From assembly GCA_900548385.1 (NCBI GenBank), contig URKJ01000021.1, positions 1 to 64,000 on the forward strand: 64,000 nucleotides of DNA. The letters are read 5' to 3'. The stretch is from an uncultured bacterium. GTDB lineage: Bacteria; Verrucomicrobiota; Lentisphaeria; Victivallales; UBA1829. The position numbers and the translations under genes were made by a program. The notes beneath the pieces were generated by a model. The model was not told the origin of the DNA. It searched no databases and saw nothing but the letters and a program-made list of their open reading frames with translations. This document shows, piece after piece, positions 42,474 through 51,120 of this stretch (its first letter is position 1; each line of letters starts with the position of its first letter).

Positions 42474-43799
42474 ATGAACATCTATATCAAGACCTATGGC
42501 TGTCAGATGAATGAACGCGACAGCGATGCCGCCGCCGCAATGCTTGCCGCAGACGGTCATGTCATTGTGCATTCCGAAGACGATGCCGACCTGATCATTC
42601 TCAACACATGCAGTGTGCGCGATCAGGCCGAGCGGAAAGCCATCGGCAAACTCGGCATTCTGAAACGGCTGAAAGAAGAACATCCGCAGCTGCAGTTCGG
42701 TATCATGGGATGTATGGCGCAGAGCCGCGGAGCTGAACTGCTGAAATCCATTCCCCACCTCAATTTTGCCGTCGGGACCGACAAGATCCATGAACTTCCG
42801 GAAATTGTTGCCGGACTTGCAAAGGCTGGAAAGATCGAATCCACCGGACATGACACTCTGAGCGATGTGGACGGGATTGACGCCCATACGGTCAAACACG
42901 GATTCTCGGATTTTATTTCGATTATGCGCGGCTGCAACCGGTTCTGTTCGTACTGTATCGTGCCTTATGCCCGCGGACGCGAGCGCAGCCGTTCCCCGGA
43001 AGGGATTCTGGAAGAGGCGCGCAAACTGGCGGAATCCGGAGTGAAAGAGATCATGCTTCTCGGTCAGAATGTGGCGGCATACGGAATTGACGGGATTACG
43101 TTTCCCGACGACCATTCCCCGTTTGCAGAATTGCTGGAGGCGCTGGCGCGGATTGACGGGATCAAGCGGATCCGCTTCACCTCCCCTCACCCGGCATTTT
43201 TCAACACGCGCCTGATCGACGCGATCGCAAACACGCCGAAAGTCTGCAACAGCATCCATCTGCCGCTGCAATCCGGTTCGGACCGGATCCTCAAAGCGAT
43301 GAACCGTCCCTACACGGCGGAACAGTATATGCGTATCGTCAACCGGCTCAAAGAAAAATGCGGAGAGATCGCGTTTTCAACGGACATCATCGTCGGATTC
43401 CCCGGTGAAACAGACGGGGATTTTGAAGAAACGCGGAAACTCATGAATGAAGTCGGCTACGACAATGCTTACATTTTCAAATACTCGCCGCGCAAAGGCA
43501 CAAAAGCCGCGGAACAGATGCCGGACGACGTCCCGCAGAGTGTCAAGGAAGAACGCAACCAGATTCTTCTTGCCGATCTGGCGAAAAGTTCCGAACGTGC
43601 GAATGACAAATTCGTCGGCCGCACACTTGAAGTCCTCGCGGAAGGAGTCAGCAAACGCAACGCCTCCCGGTGGAGCGGACGGACCGAATTAAGCAAACTC
43701 GTCGTCTTTGAACCGGATGCGGCGATCCGCCCCGGCGATCTGGTACAGGTCCGCATCAATCATGCCACAGCCATGACGCTGTTCGGCACACTGCTCTGA
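42474..43799 (+). CDS. miaB: tRNA-2-methylthio-N6-dimethylallyladenosine synthase
   Basis: 441 residues. Three N-terminal cysteines (Cys10, Cys46, Cys80) bind the auxiliary iron-sulfur cluster, and the radical-SAM triad CNRFCSYC is at 154-161. A C-terminal TRAM domain follows from about 375. The enzyme adds the 2-methylthio group to i6A37 in tRNAs reading U-starting codons. Start is 3 nt after proB, so they share a transcript. Confidence 0.95.
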   Translation: MNIYIKTYGCQMNERDSDAAAAMLAADGHVIVHSEDDADLIILNTCSVRDQAERKAIGKLGILKRLKEEHPQLQFGIMGCMAQSRGAELLKSIPHLNFAVGTDKIHELPEIVAGLAKAGKIESTGHDTLSDVDGIDAHTVKHGFSDFISIMRGCNRFCSYCIVPYARGRERSRSPEGILEEARKLAESGVKEIMLLGQNVAAYGIDGITFPDDHSPFAELLEALARIDGIKRIRFTSPHPAFFNTRLIDAIANTPKVCNSIHLPLQSGSDRILKAMNRPYTAEQYMRIVNRLKEKCGEIAFSTDIIVGFPGETDGDFEETRKLMNEVGYDNAYIFKYSPRKGTKAAEQMPDDVPQSVKEERNQILLADLAKSSERANDKFVGRTLEVLAEGVSKRNASRWSGRTELSKLVVFEPDAAIRPGDLVQVRINHATAMTLFGTLL

Positions 43800-43835
43800 A
43801 GCTTCATCCTTTTCAGAAAATATCCCGGAAGCCAA

Positions 43836-44960
43836 TCAGCTCCGGGCGATCTTCATAATATAAATCGCTCCGAAAATCTGATAGAGCGCAGGCGGGATCC
43901 AGACAATATATTGCGGAAACGCCCAGGTAAACGATTTCAACGAGTCGGAAACCAGCACGGAACCGAAGTAGAGTCCGGCGAGCAGAACGCTGAGAAAAAG
44001 ACCGATCGAAGTTTCCCGGCGGGAGGTACGGATTGCCATCGGCAGCCCAAGCAGCAGAAACGCCATCGGAGCAAGAGCCAGAGCGACGCGCTGGTTCAGT
44101 TCCGTTTCGATTTCGCAAATACGTTCCGGCTGATTGCGCTGACGCATCATGATGGAACGGGCATAGAGTCCTTCATATCCCAAGTGTTTATCCCGGAGCG
44201 AAATCCGCTTGCTGTTGAACTGTTTGCCGTATTCGATCGCGAACGACATTTCCTTGCCGAAACTGCGGCGCGGATGCGGATCGTCGTCGTTCTCATACGC
44301 GATAATCGTGGCGTTCTGCAGAACGATATTCATAATCTGCGCTTCTTTATCCACCACGATTTTCCCGGAAGACGCGGTCACGTCCTGTTCAATCCGGCGG
44401 TTGTTCTTGTTGAGACGGTAGACCTGAATCCCTTTGATCTCCCCGGTTTCGGCGTTTTTCTGATCAATGAACATGCTGAAATCATTGAAGTCAATCGGAA
44501 TTCCCGGTTCGAACAGGGCAAGCGGATGATCCACCGCCACACTTTTGACCACCGTCTGCGCTTTTCCCAGATAGCGCGGACCGACCTCCAACTGCAAATA
44601 GAGGCAGATGCAGGTCAGCATAAACGCCAGCATGATGATCGGCGCCACGATCTGGAGGATCGACACCCCGCACGCGCGCATTGCGGTAATCTCGTTGTCG
44701 GCGGAAAGACGCCCGAACACGAGCATGATGGAGACCAACGCCGCCCACGGAATCGTAAACGCCATTGCGATCGGCAGAACATAGACCATGAACATCATTG
44801 CGGTTCCGATGTCCACGCCGTTCGACACATATTCAAAAACTTTCACGAGACGCGCACCCGTCATGCCGAACGTAAGGACACCCATCGCCATGACAAATGT
44901 ATAAAGAAAGTTTTTTGCAACATAAAAATTCAGAGTTTTGAGCATTCCAGTATCCTTCAA
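43836..44960 (-). CDS. LptF/LptG family permease
   Basis: 374 residues, of the YjgP/YjgQ family. Three N-terminal membrane segments (within 10-115), a periplasmic beta-jellyroll (about 130-275), and three C-terminal segments. LptF and LptG form the inner-membrane part of the lipopolysaccharide exporter with LptB. Which of the two this is cannot be decided from this sequence; no partner gene is adjacent. It converges with miaB and is divergent from serC. Confidence 0.88.
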   Translation of the reverse strand: MKDTGMLKTLNFYVAKNFLYTFVMAMGVLTFGMTGARLVKVFEYVSNGVDIGTAMMFMVYVLPIAMAFTIPWAALVSIMLVFGRLSADNEITAMRACGVSILQIVAPIIMLAFMLTCICLYLQLEVGPRYLGKAQTVVKSVAVDHPLALFEPGIPIDFNDFSMFIDQKNAETGEIKGIQVYRLNKNNRRIEQDVTASSGKIVVDKEAQIMNIVLQNATIIAYENDDDPHPRRSFGKEMSFAIEYGKQFNSKRISLRDKHLGYEGLYARSIMMRQRNQPERICEIETELNQRVALALAPMAFLLLGLPMAIRTSRRETSIGLFLSVLLAGLYFGSVLVSDSLKSFTWAFPQYIVWIPPALYQIFGAIYIMKIARS

Positions 44961-45142
44961 GGTTAAATCAGAAAGTTTGACTCCGCATAATTTAGCACAC
45001 GTTCCACCGGATTGAAAGCCGGAAAAACGAGAAAAAACGGATAATATTCGGAATATATGGAAAAATCATCTGGTAAATTTTAAAAGATGCGCTAAATTAT
45101 AGCTTCCAAACAATTTCGCAACATCTATTTATGGAGAAGACA

Positions 45143-46222
45143 ATGAGAGTTGTAAACTTCAGTGCAGGGCCGGCAATGCTGCCGACGGTCGTCATGGAAC
45201 GCGCTCAGGCGGAATTCTGCGATTACAAGGGCAGCGGTTGCGGTGTCATGGAACATTCCCACCGCGGACCTCTCTTCGATGAAATCATCGCCCGTGCCAA
45301 CAGCAACGTCCGCGAAATCCTCGGCATTTCCGATGAATACGATGTCGTTTACATTCAGGGCGGCGCAAGCATGCAGTTCGCTATGATCCCCATGAACTTT
45401 ATGAAACAGGGCGGCTATGCGGAATTCGCCGACACCGGAACATGGTCCTCCAAAGCCATGAAAGAAGCCAAACTGTTCGGCGAAGTCAAAACCGTCGCAT
45501 CCAGCAAAGCGGACAAATATACTTATATCCCGGCATTCAACACCTGGGAGCCGACCACGGAAGAGTCTTCCTACCTTCATATCACCAGCAACAACACGAT
45601 CTACGGAACCCAGTATCAGGAGTTCCCGGAGAGCAAATGCCCGATGATCGCCGATATGTCCAGCGACATCATGTCCCGCAGATTCGACATGAACAAGTTT
45701 GCGATGATCTATGCCGGTGCACAGAAGAACCTCGGTCCCAGCGGCGTGGCGCTCTGCGTGATCCGCAAAGATCTGATCGCCAGAACTCCGGCAAACGTTC
45801 CGACCATGCTCCGCTATGAGACCTATACCAAGGAAAACTCCCTCTACAACACCCCGCCGACCTATGGAATCTACATGATCGCGCTCGTCACCGACTGGAT
45901 CAAGGAAATCGGCGGCATTGATGCGATCGAAAAAATCAACAACGCCAAAGCCGCTGCGCTCTACGGCGCGATCGACGGTTCCGACGGCTACTACCGCAGT
46001 CCGGTTCAGAAAGACAGCCGTTCCAGAATGAACGTCGTCTTCCGCCTCCCGAACGAAGAACTCGAAGCGAAGTTCGTCAAAGAGGCGAAAGCTGCGGGCA
46101 TGATCGGCCTGAAAGGACACCGCTCCGTCGGCGGCATCCGCGCCAGCATCTACAACGCCGTCCCGATGGAAGGCGTCGAGAAACTTGTCAACTTCATGAA
46201 CGACTTCAAGAAAGCAAACTGA
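45143..46222 (+). CDS. serC: Phosphoserine aminotransferase
   Basis: 359 residues from ATG 45143; the earlier in-frame ATG at 45131 lies inside the ribosome site GGAGAAG. SerC signatures: NFSAGPAMLP at the start, HRGPLFDEI, FIQGGASMQF-like VYIQGGASMQF, and the pyridoxal-binding lysine in YAGAQKNLGPSGVALCVI. The end has GLKGHRSVGGIRASIYNAVP. It makes phosphoserine from 3-phosphohydroxypyruvate. Followed by a strong terminator. Confidence 0.96.
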   Translation: MRVVNFSAGPAMLPTVVMERAQAEFCDYKGSGCGVMEHSHRGPLFDEIIARANSNVREILGISDEYDVVYIQGGASMQFAMIPMNFMKQGGYAEFADTGTWSSKAMKEAKLFGEVKTVASSKADKYTYIPAFNTWEPTTEESSYLHITSNNTIYGTQYQEFPESKCPMIADMSSDIMSRRFDMNKFAMIYAGAQKNLGPSGVALCVIRKDLIARTPANVPTMLRYETYTKENSLYNTPPTYGIYMIALVTDWIKEIGGIDAIEKINNAKAAALYGAIDGSDGYYRSPVQKDSRSRMNVVFRLPNEELEAKFVKEAKAAGMIGLKGHRSVGGIRASIYNAVPMEGVEKLVNFMNDFKKAN

Positions 46223-46275
46223 TTTTCTGCAAAGTCTGTTAAAAAACGGTTAATCCGTTTGTATTTATGTTGACA

Positions 46276-46318
46276 ACGGTGCATATTAAGTATCACTGCT
46301 GATATGCACCGTGTTTTT
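46276..46318 (+). terminator. Rho-independent terminator of serC
   Basis: ACGGTGCATAT (46276-46286) and ATATGCACCGT (46302-46312) form an 11-bp stem with a 15-nt loop, followed by GTTTTT. A TTGACA overlaps its left edge (46270-46275), so a promoter for the next gene may overlap the hairpin. Confidence 0.8.
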
Positions 46319-46341
46319 CTGATTTACGGGAGGATCGCACC

Positions 46342-47268
46342 ATGCTTCAAAAATATTCTGTGATGAACGGCAGAATTGTTCAGGGCGATGAAGGTTCCAT
46401 TCAGGTCGAAGTTTATATCATGCCGGATGAAGCCGAACGCAGCAAACTGATCAATGACTATGAGATGAACGAACATACCATCGCCTCCTCCATAGACCCC
46501 GACGAAACTCCACGTATTGAATTTGAAGACAATCATACCGCGTTCATTCTGAAATATCCCAAAAACTATTCCGCTGACGACAATTTTCTGTTCCGCGTCA
46601 AATCCATGGGCATTTTCGTTTTCGCAAGCAGAGTCGTTATTATCATCGACGAGTATGTGCCGCTGTTTACCGGCAAGATCGCGAACAACGTTCATACCGT
46701 GCAGGACGTTATCATGAAAACACTGCTGCTGACGATCCGTCACTTTGAAAGTCATCTGCGCGTCATCAACATGTGCAGCGATGAACTGGAACACGCAATC
46801 GTCAGTTCCTACGACGGAAAAGAACTGCTGAATATGTTCACACTGGAAAAAGGGCTCGTCTACTACGTCAACGCGCTCAACGGCAACCGGCGGGTGATCG
46901 AACGGATGCGCGCCGCGGCGCTCCGGCTGGGATTCACCGAAGAGAATATTGAGCTGCTGGAAGATATTTCCATTGAAAACCGGCAGTTTCTCGATCAGGC
47001 GGAAGTCTATTCACAGGTGTTGTCCGGCATGATGGATGCGCGTGCTTCCATGGTCAACAACAACCTGAACGTGATGATGAAAAACATGAACGCGGTCATG
47101 ATCGCAATCGCGATCCCGTCATTTCTGGCGGGCGTCGGCGGAATGTCCGAGTTTTCCGCCATGTTCGGAACCGATTACAAGCTCTCCTATACGATTTTCC
47201 TGCTGTTGATGATCCTGTTTGCAGTCGTCATCTTCTGGGTCATAAAAATGATCGCGAAACATAACTGA
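46342..47268 (+). CDS. CorA-family divalent cation transporter, variant signature
   Basis: 308 residues with the CorA plan: a soluble alpha/beta N-terminus, long helices, and two C-terminal membrane helices (about 253-266 and 283-302). The pore signature that is GMN in classical CorA is GMS here (residues 267-269, in GVGGMSEFSAMFG). The loop after it lacks the usual acidic residues. CorA channels take up Mg2+ or Co2+ as pentamers. The changed signature makes the transported ion uncertain. Own ribosome site GGGAGGATC. Confidence 0.9.
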   Translation: MLQKYSVMNGRIVQGDEGSIQVEVYIMPDEAERSKLINDYEMNEHTIASSIDPDETPRIEFEDNHTAFILKYPKNYSADDNFLFRVKSMGIFVFASRVVIIIDEYVPLFTGKIANNVHTVQDVIMKTLLLTIRHFESHLRVINMCSDELEHAIVSSYDGKELLNMFTLEKGLVYYVNALNGNRRVIERMRAAALRLGFTEENIELLEDISIENRQFLDQAEVYSQVLSGMMDARASMVNNNLNVMMKNMNAVMIAIAIPSFLAGVGGMSEFSAMFGTDYKLSYTIFLLLMILFAVVIFWVIKMIAKHN

Positions 47269-47270
47269 AA

Positions 47271-47301
47271 AAAATCCGGGGAACGGTTTTACATTCCCCG
47301 G
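47271..47301 (-). terminator. Terminator between corA-like gene and ogt pseudogene
   Basis: CCGGGGAA (47276-47283) and TTCCCCGG (47294-47301) form an 8-bp stem. On the minus strand an AT-run read as TTTTTTT follows, giving a good terminator for the minus-strand pseudogene; it may also act for the plus-strand gene. Confidence 0.7.
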
Positions 47302-47311
47302 CGGTTAGAAG

Positions 47312-47779
47312 TTAATCCCGATGCTCCAGTGCGAGCAGAGCGGCTTTCAGGTCCACCCCTCCCCTGTAACCGGCGAGCACACCGTTCGCGCCGGTCGCCC
47401 GGGATGAAAAGCGGGATCGGATTGCGGCGGACCGCCATCCCGACGGCACGGACCGTATGCGGTTTTCCGAGCTGTGCGGCGATCTCTCCATACTCCCTCG
47501 TTTCCCCGTAAGGAATCTGCATCAGCACGCTCCAGACGGAGCGCATGAACGGAGTCCCTTCCGGAACAAGCGGCAGATTGAAGTCGGTACGAAGCCCGTC
47601 GAAATACTCCTGAAGCTGCTGAAACGCTTCCGCCAGAAGGGCGGACCGCCACCGGCAGGTTCCTTTTTCAACGATCTCATCCGGGAGATATACACGGACA
47701 ATCGCACCACCGGTCTCTTTTATCCCGATCGGGCCGAACTGGGTCTCCTGAACCATGCATGTGTTGTGTTGTCGTTCAT
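47312..47779 (-). pseudogene. ogt: Broken methylated-DNA--protein-cysteine methyltransferase
   Basis: The readable frame from 47756 has an Ogt core: FGPIGIKETGG, TPFMRSVWSVLMQIPYGETR, YGEIAAQLGKPHTVRAVGMA and NPIPLFIP. The next residues should be CHRVIG with the methyl-accepting cysteine. Instead seven bases stand where fifteen are expected, and the end of the family (GANGVLAGYRGGVDLKAALL) continues in another frame to TAA at 47312. The deletion removes the active site. At the 5' end the only strong ribosome site (AGGAGGTTATT) serves an ATG at 47779 that is out of frame with the core, hinting at a second indel. No alkyl transfer is possible. Confidence 0.85.
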
Positions 47780-47860
47780 AATAACCTCCTGTTTGGTCCG
47801 TTGGACACCCCGGAAGCTCCGGATGTTCAACGGACTGCGCCGGAACGGCGCGGCAGGAAG

Positions 47861-49399
47861 TTATTTGATCACGAGATTCAGCATTTTTTCCGTGGCGACA
47901 ATCGCGGCGGCAAGCTGATCGCTGTCGACGCCGGTCGTCGTCAGCTTTTTCTCGGCGGAAACATCCCAGCTGATCGTGGTCTCCACAAGGGCATCGGTTT
48001 TGCCTCCGGGCGGTATGCGGACCTGATAATCCGCCAGACGCGGGAATGTGATCCCCTGTTTTTTCAACAGTTTGCGCAAAGCCTTGACGAACGCATCATA
48101 TCCGCCGTCCCCGCTTGCTTTTTCGGAAAGCGGACGACCGTCCAGCTCAATGCTGACTGTTGCTTTCGGCAGGTTGTTCATGCGGGTTTCAATCTGATAA
48201 TCAGTCACACGGACCCGCCCGCTGATCGGCGCACGCAGGACGCTGGCGATGATAAACGGCAGATCCGCCGCGGAAACCTGTTTTTTCTTATCGCCGAGAC
48301 GCACAATTTCCTGAAGGACTTTCGCGCGGACTTCCGGTTCAAGTTCGGACATGCCGATCGACTGGAGATTCTGATCCAGCGACGCCTTACCGGAAAGTTT
48401 ACCGAGCGCATAATCCCGTTTGCGTCCGAAGCGTTCCGGAAGCAGACGGTTCGCATAGAGATTGCCTTTTTTATCCCCGTCCGCATGAACGCCGCAAGTC
48501 TGGGTGAAAACATCGCTGCCCACGACGGGCGCGTTCCACGCATAGCGTTTTCCGGAAATGGTCTGAACCATCACGGAGGCATGCAGCAACTCTTTTTCCA
48601 CCACGCGCGTTTCACGGTCCGTATGGTCGTTGATCGCCACGACAAGCTGGGCAAGCGACTGATTGCCGGTCCGTTCGCCGAGCCCGTTCACGGTTACATG
48701 GATTCCGTTTACCCCCGCTTTCACGGCAGCCAGACTGTTTGCTGTGACAAGGCCGTAATCGTTATGTCCGTGGAAATCAAGGTGGAGTCCGGGCACGGCG
48801 GAGTAGACCCAGTCCAGATAACGGGTAACCTGTTCCGGTGTCAGAATACCGAGAGTATCCGGCAGCATGACCCGCTCGACCTCCATTTCAGCGAGACGGC
48901 GCAGAAATGCCACGACATAGGGGAACGAATCCGCCATGCCGTTGGACCAGTCTTCCAAATAAACATTGACCGAAAGTCCCATTTTCCCGGCGCGTTCGAT
49001 TTCCCGGCAGACATCGGAAAAATGCTGTTCCGGTTCTTTGCGGAGCTGGATGCGGCAATGATTTTCGGAACCTTTGGCAAGAAGATTGAGAACTCTGCCG
49101 CCGCACTCGTGAATCCAGGCGGCGGATTTTCCGCCATCCACAAAACCGAGGATTTCCATACGCTCAAGGCAGTTCCGGTGTTCCGCCCATTTCAGGATGG
49201 AGCGCAAACCTTCTTTTTCTCCTTCGGACACTCTTGCCGAGCCGATTTCAAGCCGGTCAATATGCAGGTGCGAAATGAAAAGACGTGCGATCTCGAACTT
49301 TTCAGCTGGAGTGTACGCGACGCCGGGAGTCTGCTCGCCGTCGCGCAATGTGGTGTCAAGCACCTCGACATAACGGGCGAATCTGTTGTTCTGTTTCAT
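47861..49399 (-). CDS. 2-isopropylmalate/citramalate synthase family enzyme
   Basis: 512 residues. HMGL-type TIM barrel with EVLDTTLRDGEQTPGVAYTP at the start, HGHNDYGLVTANSLAAVKAG with the metal-binding histidines, and VNGLGERTGNQSLAQLVVAI. The C-terminal LeuA-type regulatory domain (about 395-512) is present. The family condenses acetyl-CoA with 2-oxoisovalerate (LeuA) or pyruvate (CimA). Substrate cannot be told from sequence alone. The gene stands apart from leuBCD. Own promoter upstream; the ogt pseudogene follows after 81 nt. Confidence 0.88.
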   Translation of the reverse strand: MKQNNRFARYVEVLDTTLRDGEQTPGVAYTPAEKFEIARLFISHLHIDRLEIGSARVSEGEKEGLRSILKWAEHRNCLERMEILGFVDGGKSAAWIHECGGRVLNLLAKGSENHCRIQLRKEPEQHFSDVCREIERAGKMGLSVNVYLEDWSNGMADSFPYVVAFLRRLAEMEVERVMLPDTLGILTPEQVTRYLDWVYSAVPGLHLDFHGHNDYGLVTANSLAAVKAGVNGIHVTVNGLGERTGNQSLAQLVVAINDHTDRETRVVEKELLHASVMVQTISGKRYAWNAPVVGSDVFTQTCGVHADGDKKGNLYANRLLPERFGRKRDYALGKLSGKASLDQNLQSIGMSELEPEVRAKVLQEIVRLGDKKKQVSAADLPFIIASVLRAPISGRVRVTDYQIETRMNNLPKATVSIELDGRPLSEKASGDGGYDAFVKALRKLLKKQGITFPRLADYQVRIPPGGKTDALVETTISWDVSAEKKLTTTGVDSDQLAAAIVATEKMLNLVIK

Positions 49400-49424
49400 T
49401 CTGTACCTGTCTTTCTACATGTTG

Positions 49425-49452
49425 AATATAAATAGAGAACGATACAATACAA
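49425..49452 (-). promoter_or_regulatory. Promoter of the LeuA-family gene, with small palindrome
   Basis: Minus strand TTGTAT (49447-49452), 16-nt spacer, TATATT (49425-49430), about 26 nt before the ATG. ACGAT-ACAATACA-ATCGT (49439-49456) overlaps the -35 box and could be a regulator site. Confidence 0.55.
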
Positions 49453-49486
49453 TCGTTTTTGTTTTTTGCAAATAAAACGCGGAAAA

Positions 49487-50344
49487 TCAGCGATTTTTTC
49501 GATACTGATCCGGTGTCACACCGTAACGCCGATGGAAAGCGCGGCAGAAATAGCTGGTATCCGGGAAACCGCAGCGGACTGCGACCTCTTTCACACTGCA
49601 ATTTTCCATTTGCAGAATACGGGCGGAATGCCCCAGACGCAGCTCCCGCAGGAACTGTCCGGGTGAAGTGCCGTGAATGCGGGTGAACATCCGGGAGAAG
49701 TGACAGCGGCTGTAACCTGCGGCATCGGCGATGTCCGCCACGGTAATGTCTTCCGCATAGTGTTCCATGCAGAACCGGACGGCGTCAAGCACAAAAGAGG
49801 CTTCCGACGCGGTAATGTCCAGAACGGTCAGTTCTTCAAACAGGGTCATCAGAAAACCGTATGCCAGTGACGACGCATGAAGCGCGGAACGGATCCTTTT
49901 GTTTTTTGCCGCGGAAACAATGCTGAAAGCGGAATCCAGACTTTTCGAACGGTCGATCGGCAGATGCACCACCGGACCGAACTTCCGTTTCAGTTCCGTC
50001 CAGATACGGACGGACTCCGATCCGCTGAGGTTTACATAAACGTGTTTCCAACAGGGAGAATCCTGCGGAAGCCGGTAACGGTGATCCTCCGGAACGGAGA
50101 GCAACATGGTGTCTCCGGTTTTCAACCGCCAGGTACGGCCGCCGGTCATCAGTTCCCCCTCCCCGTCCAGCGTGCACTGGAAAATACACATCGGCTTCTC
50201 CCCGCGGCAGAGCCCGTTCCAGTCATAGGATGCATTGCGCCGCTCTTCGAATCCGCACCCCGCCAGCATCGTGTGCAGATGCTGCGGGGCCGGCGGGAAA
50301 TAGAGTGCGGCGGAATAATATTCCGTTTCCGACCACAGCGGCAT
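49487..50344 (-). CDS. AraC-family transcriptional regulator
   Basis: 285 residues. An N-terminal cupin-like sensor (about 45-110: CTLDGEGELMTGGRTWRLKT, GDTMLLSVPEDHRYRLP) precedes two helix-turn-helix units at about 185-283 (ITVADIADAAGYSRCHFSRM, VKEVAVRCGFPDTSYFCRAF, HRRYGVTPDQYRK). Such regulators usually sense sugars. Co-directional with rhaB in the same run of genes, it might control rhamnose use, but this is inference. GTG/ATG start 2 nt past the nif3 stop. Confidence 0.92.
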   Translation of the reverse strand: MPLWSETEYYSAALYFPPAPQHLHTMLAGCGFEERRNASYDWNGLCRGEKPMCIFQCTLDGEGELMTGGRTWRLKTGDTMLLSVPEDHRYRLPQDSPCWKHVYVNLSGSESVRIWTELKRKFGPVVHLPIDRSKSLDSAFSIVSAAKNKRIRSALHASSLAYGFLMTLFEELTVLDITASEASFVLDAVRFCMEHYAEDITVADIADAAGYSRCHFSRMFTRIHGTSPGQFLRELRLGHSARILQMENCSVKEVAVRCGFPDTSYFCRAFHRRYGVTPDQYRKNR

Positions 50345-50346
50345 GA

Positions 50347-51120
50347 TCAGAACCCGGTTGGAATATCCGTGAACGCACAGGGAATGCCGAACTTCTCTTC
50401 GACCAGTTCCTTGACGGCGAGCACGCCGGGGATTTCACTGCGGTAATGGCCGAGAGCGATCACGGGAATTCCCGTTTCCAGCGCGTAATGGTAAGACTCG
50501 TGTGTAAATTCACCCGTAACGAGACATTCCACGCCTTCCGCGCGCATTTCACTGAACAGAGCGGGGAACGCTCCGCCGCCGGAGATCACGCCGATCTTCT
50601 TGACTTTTCGCGACGCCTCGCCGATAATCGAAAGATCGCATTCCGAGGGCAGATTCTCATTCAGATACTCCGCGACATCCTCCACTTTGCGCATCCGTCT
50701 GAGACTTCCGGCAAATCCGATCTTATAACCGTCATACGATCCGAACGGTTCCACCTTATCCAGTTCCAACTGTCTGGCAATCAGGGCATTGTGTCCGAAA
50801 TCGGGGTTGGCGTCAAGCGGAAGATGCGCCGCATAAAGGGAAATGTTATTCGCGGCAAGGATGGCGATCCGCTCCGCATCCACTCCGGTGATCCGTTTGA
50901 GACTTCCGCCCCAGCTGAGTCCGTGATGAACAAAAATAAAATCGGCGTCCGCATCGGCGGCGTCCATGAACAATCCGGCGCAGGCATCCACGCCGAATAC
51001 GGCTTTGGTTACATTCTGCGAACCTTCAAACTGAAGTCCGTTGTTGGAACAGTCATTCCCGAACGCTTTCAGGTTCAGGATTTCGTTCAGATACGCGCTC
51101 ACTTCGTTGATCGTCGGCAT
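50347..51120 (-). CDS. Nif3-like dinuclear metal centre protein
   Basis: 257 residues, of the NIF3/YbgI/DUF34 family. Metal-binding residues are visible in FVHHGLSWGG near residue 64, in NISLYAAHLPLDANPDFGHN and in VTGEFTHESYHYALETG; GVISGGGAFPALFSEMRAEG is the hallmark middle. The family has a toroidal hexameric fold; its activity is not established. The start (ATG 51120 behind AGAAGGAGACCCGCAAC) lies 68 nt inside the upstream gene. Confidence 0.93.
   Translation of the reverse strand: MPTINEVSAYLNEILNLKAFGNDCSNNGLQFEGSQNVTKAVFGVDACAGLFMDAADADADFIFVHHGLSWGGSLKRITGVDAERIAILAANNISLYAAHLPLDANPDFGHNALIARQLELDKVEPFGSYDGYKIGFAGSLRRMRKVEDVAEYLNENLPSECDLSIIGEASRKVKKIGVISGGGAFPALFSEMRAEGVECLVTGEFTHESYHYALETGIPVIALGHYRSEIPGVLAVKELVEEKFGIPCAFTDIPTGF

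Noticed and set aside
47759..49435. A 558-codon plus-strand open frame across the LeuA-family gene
   Set aside because: Antisense shadow; all recognised motifs are on the minus strand.
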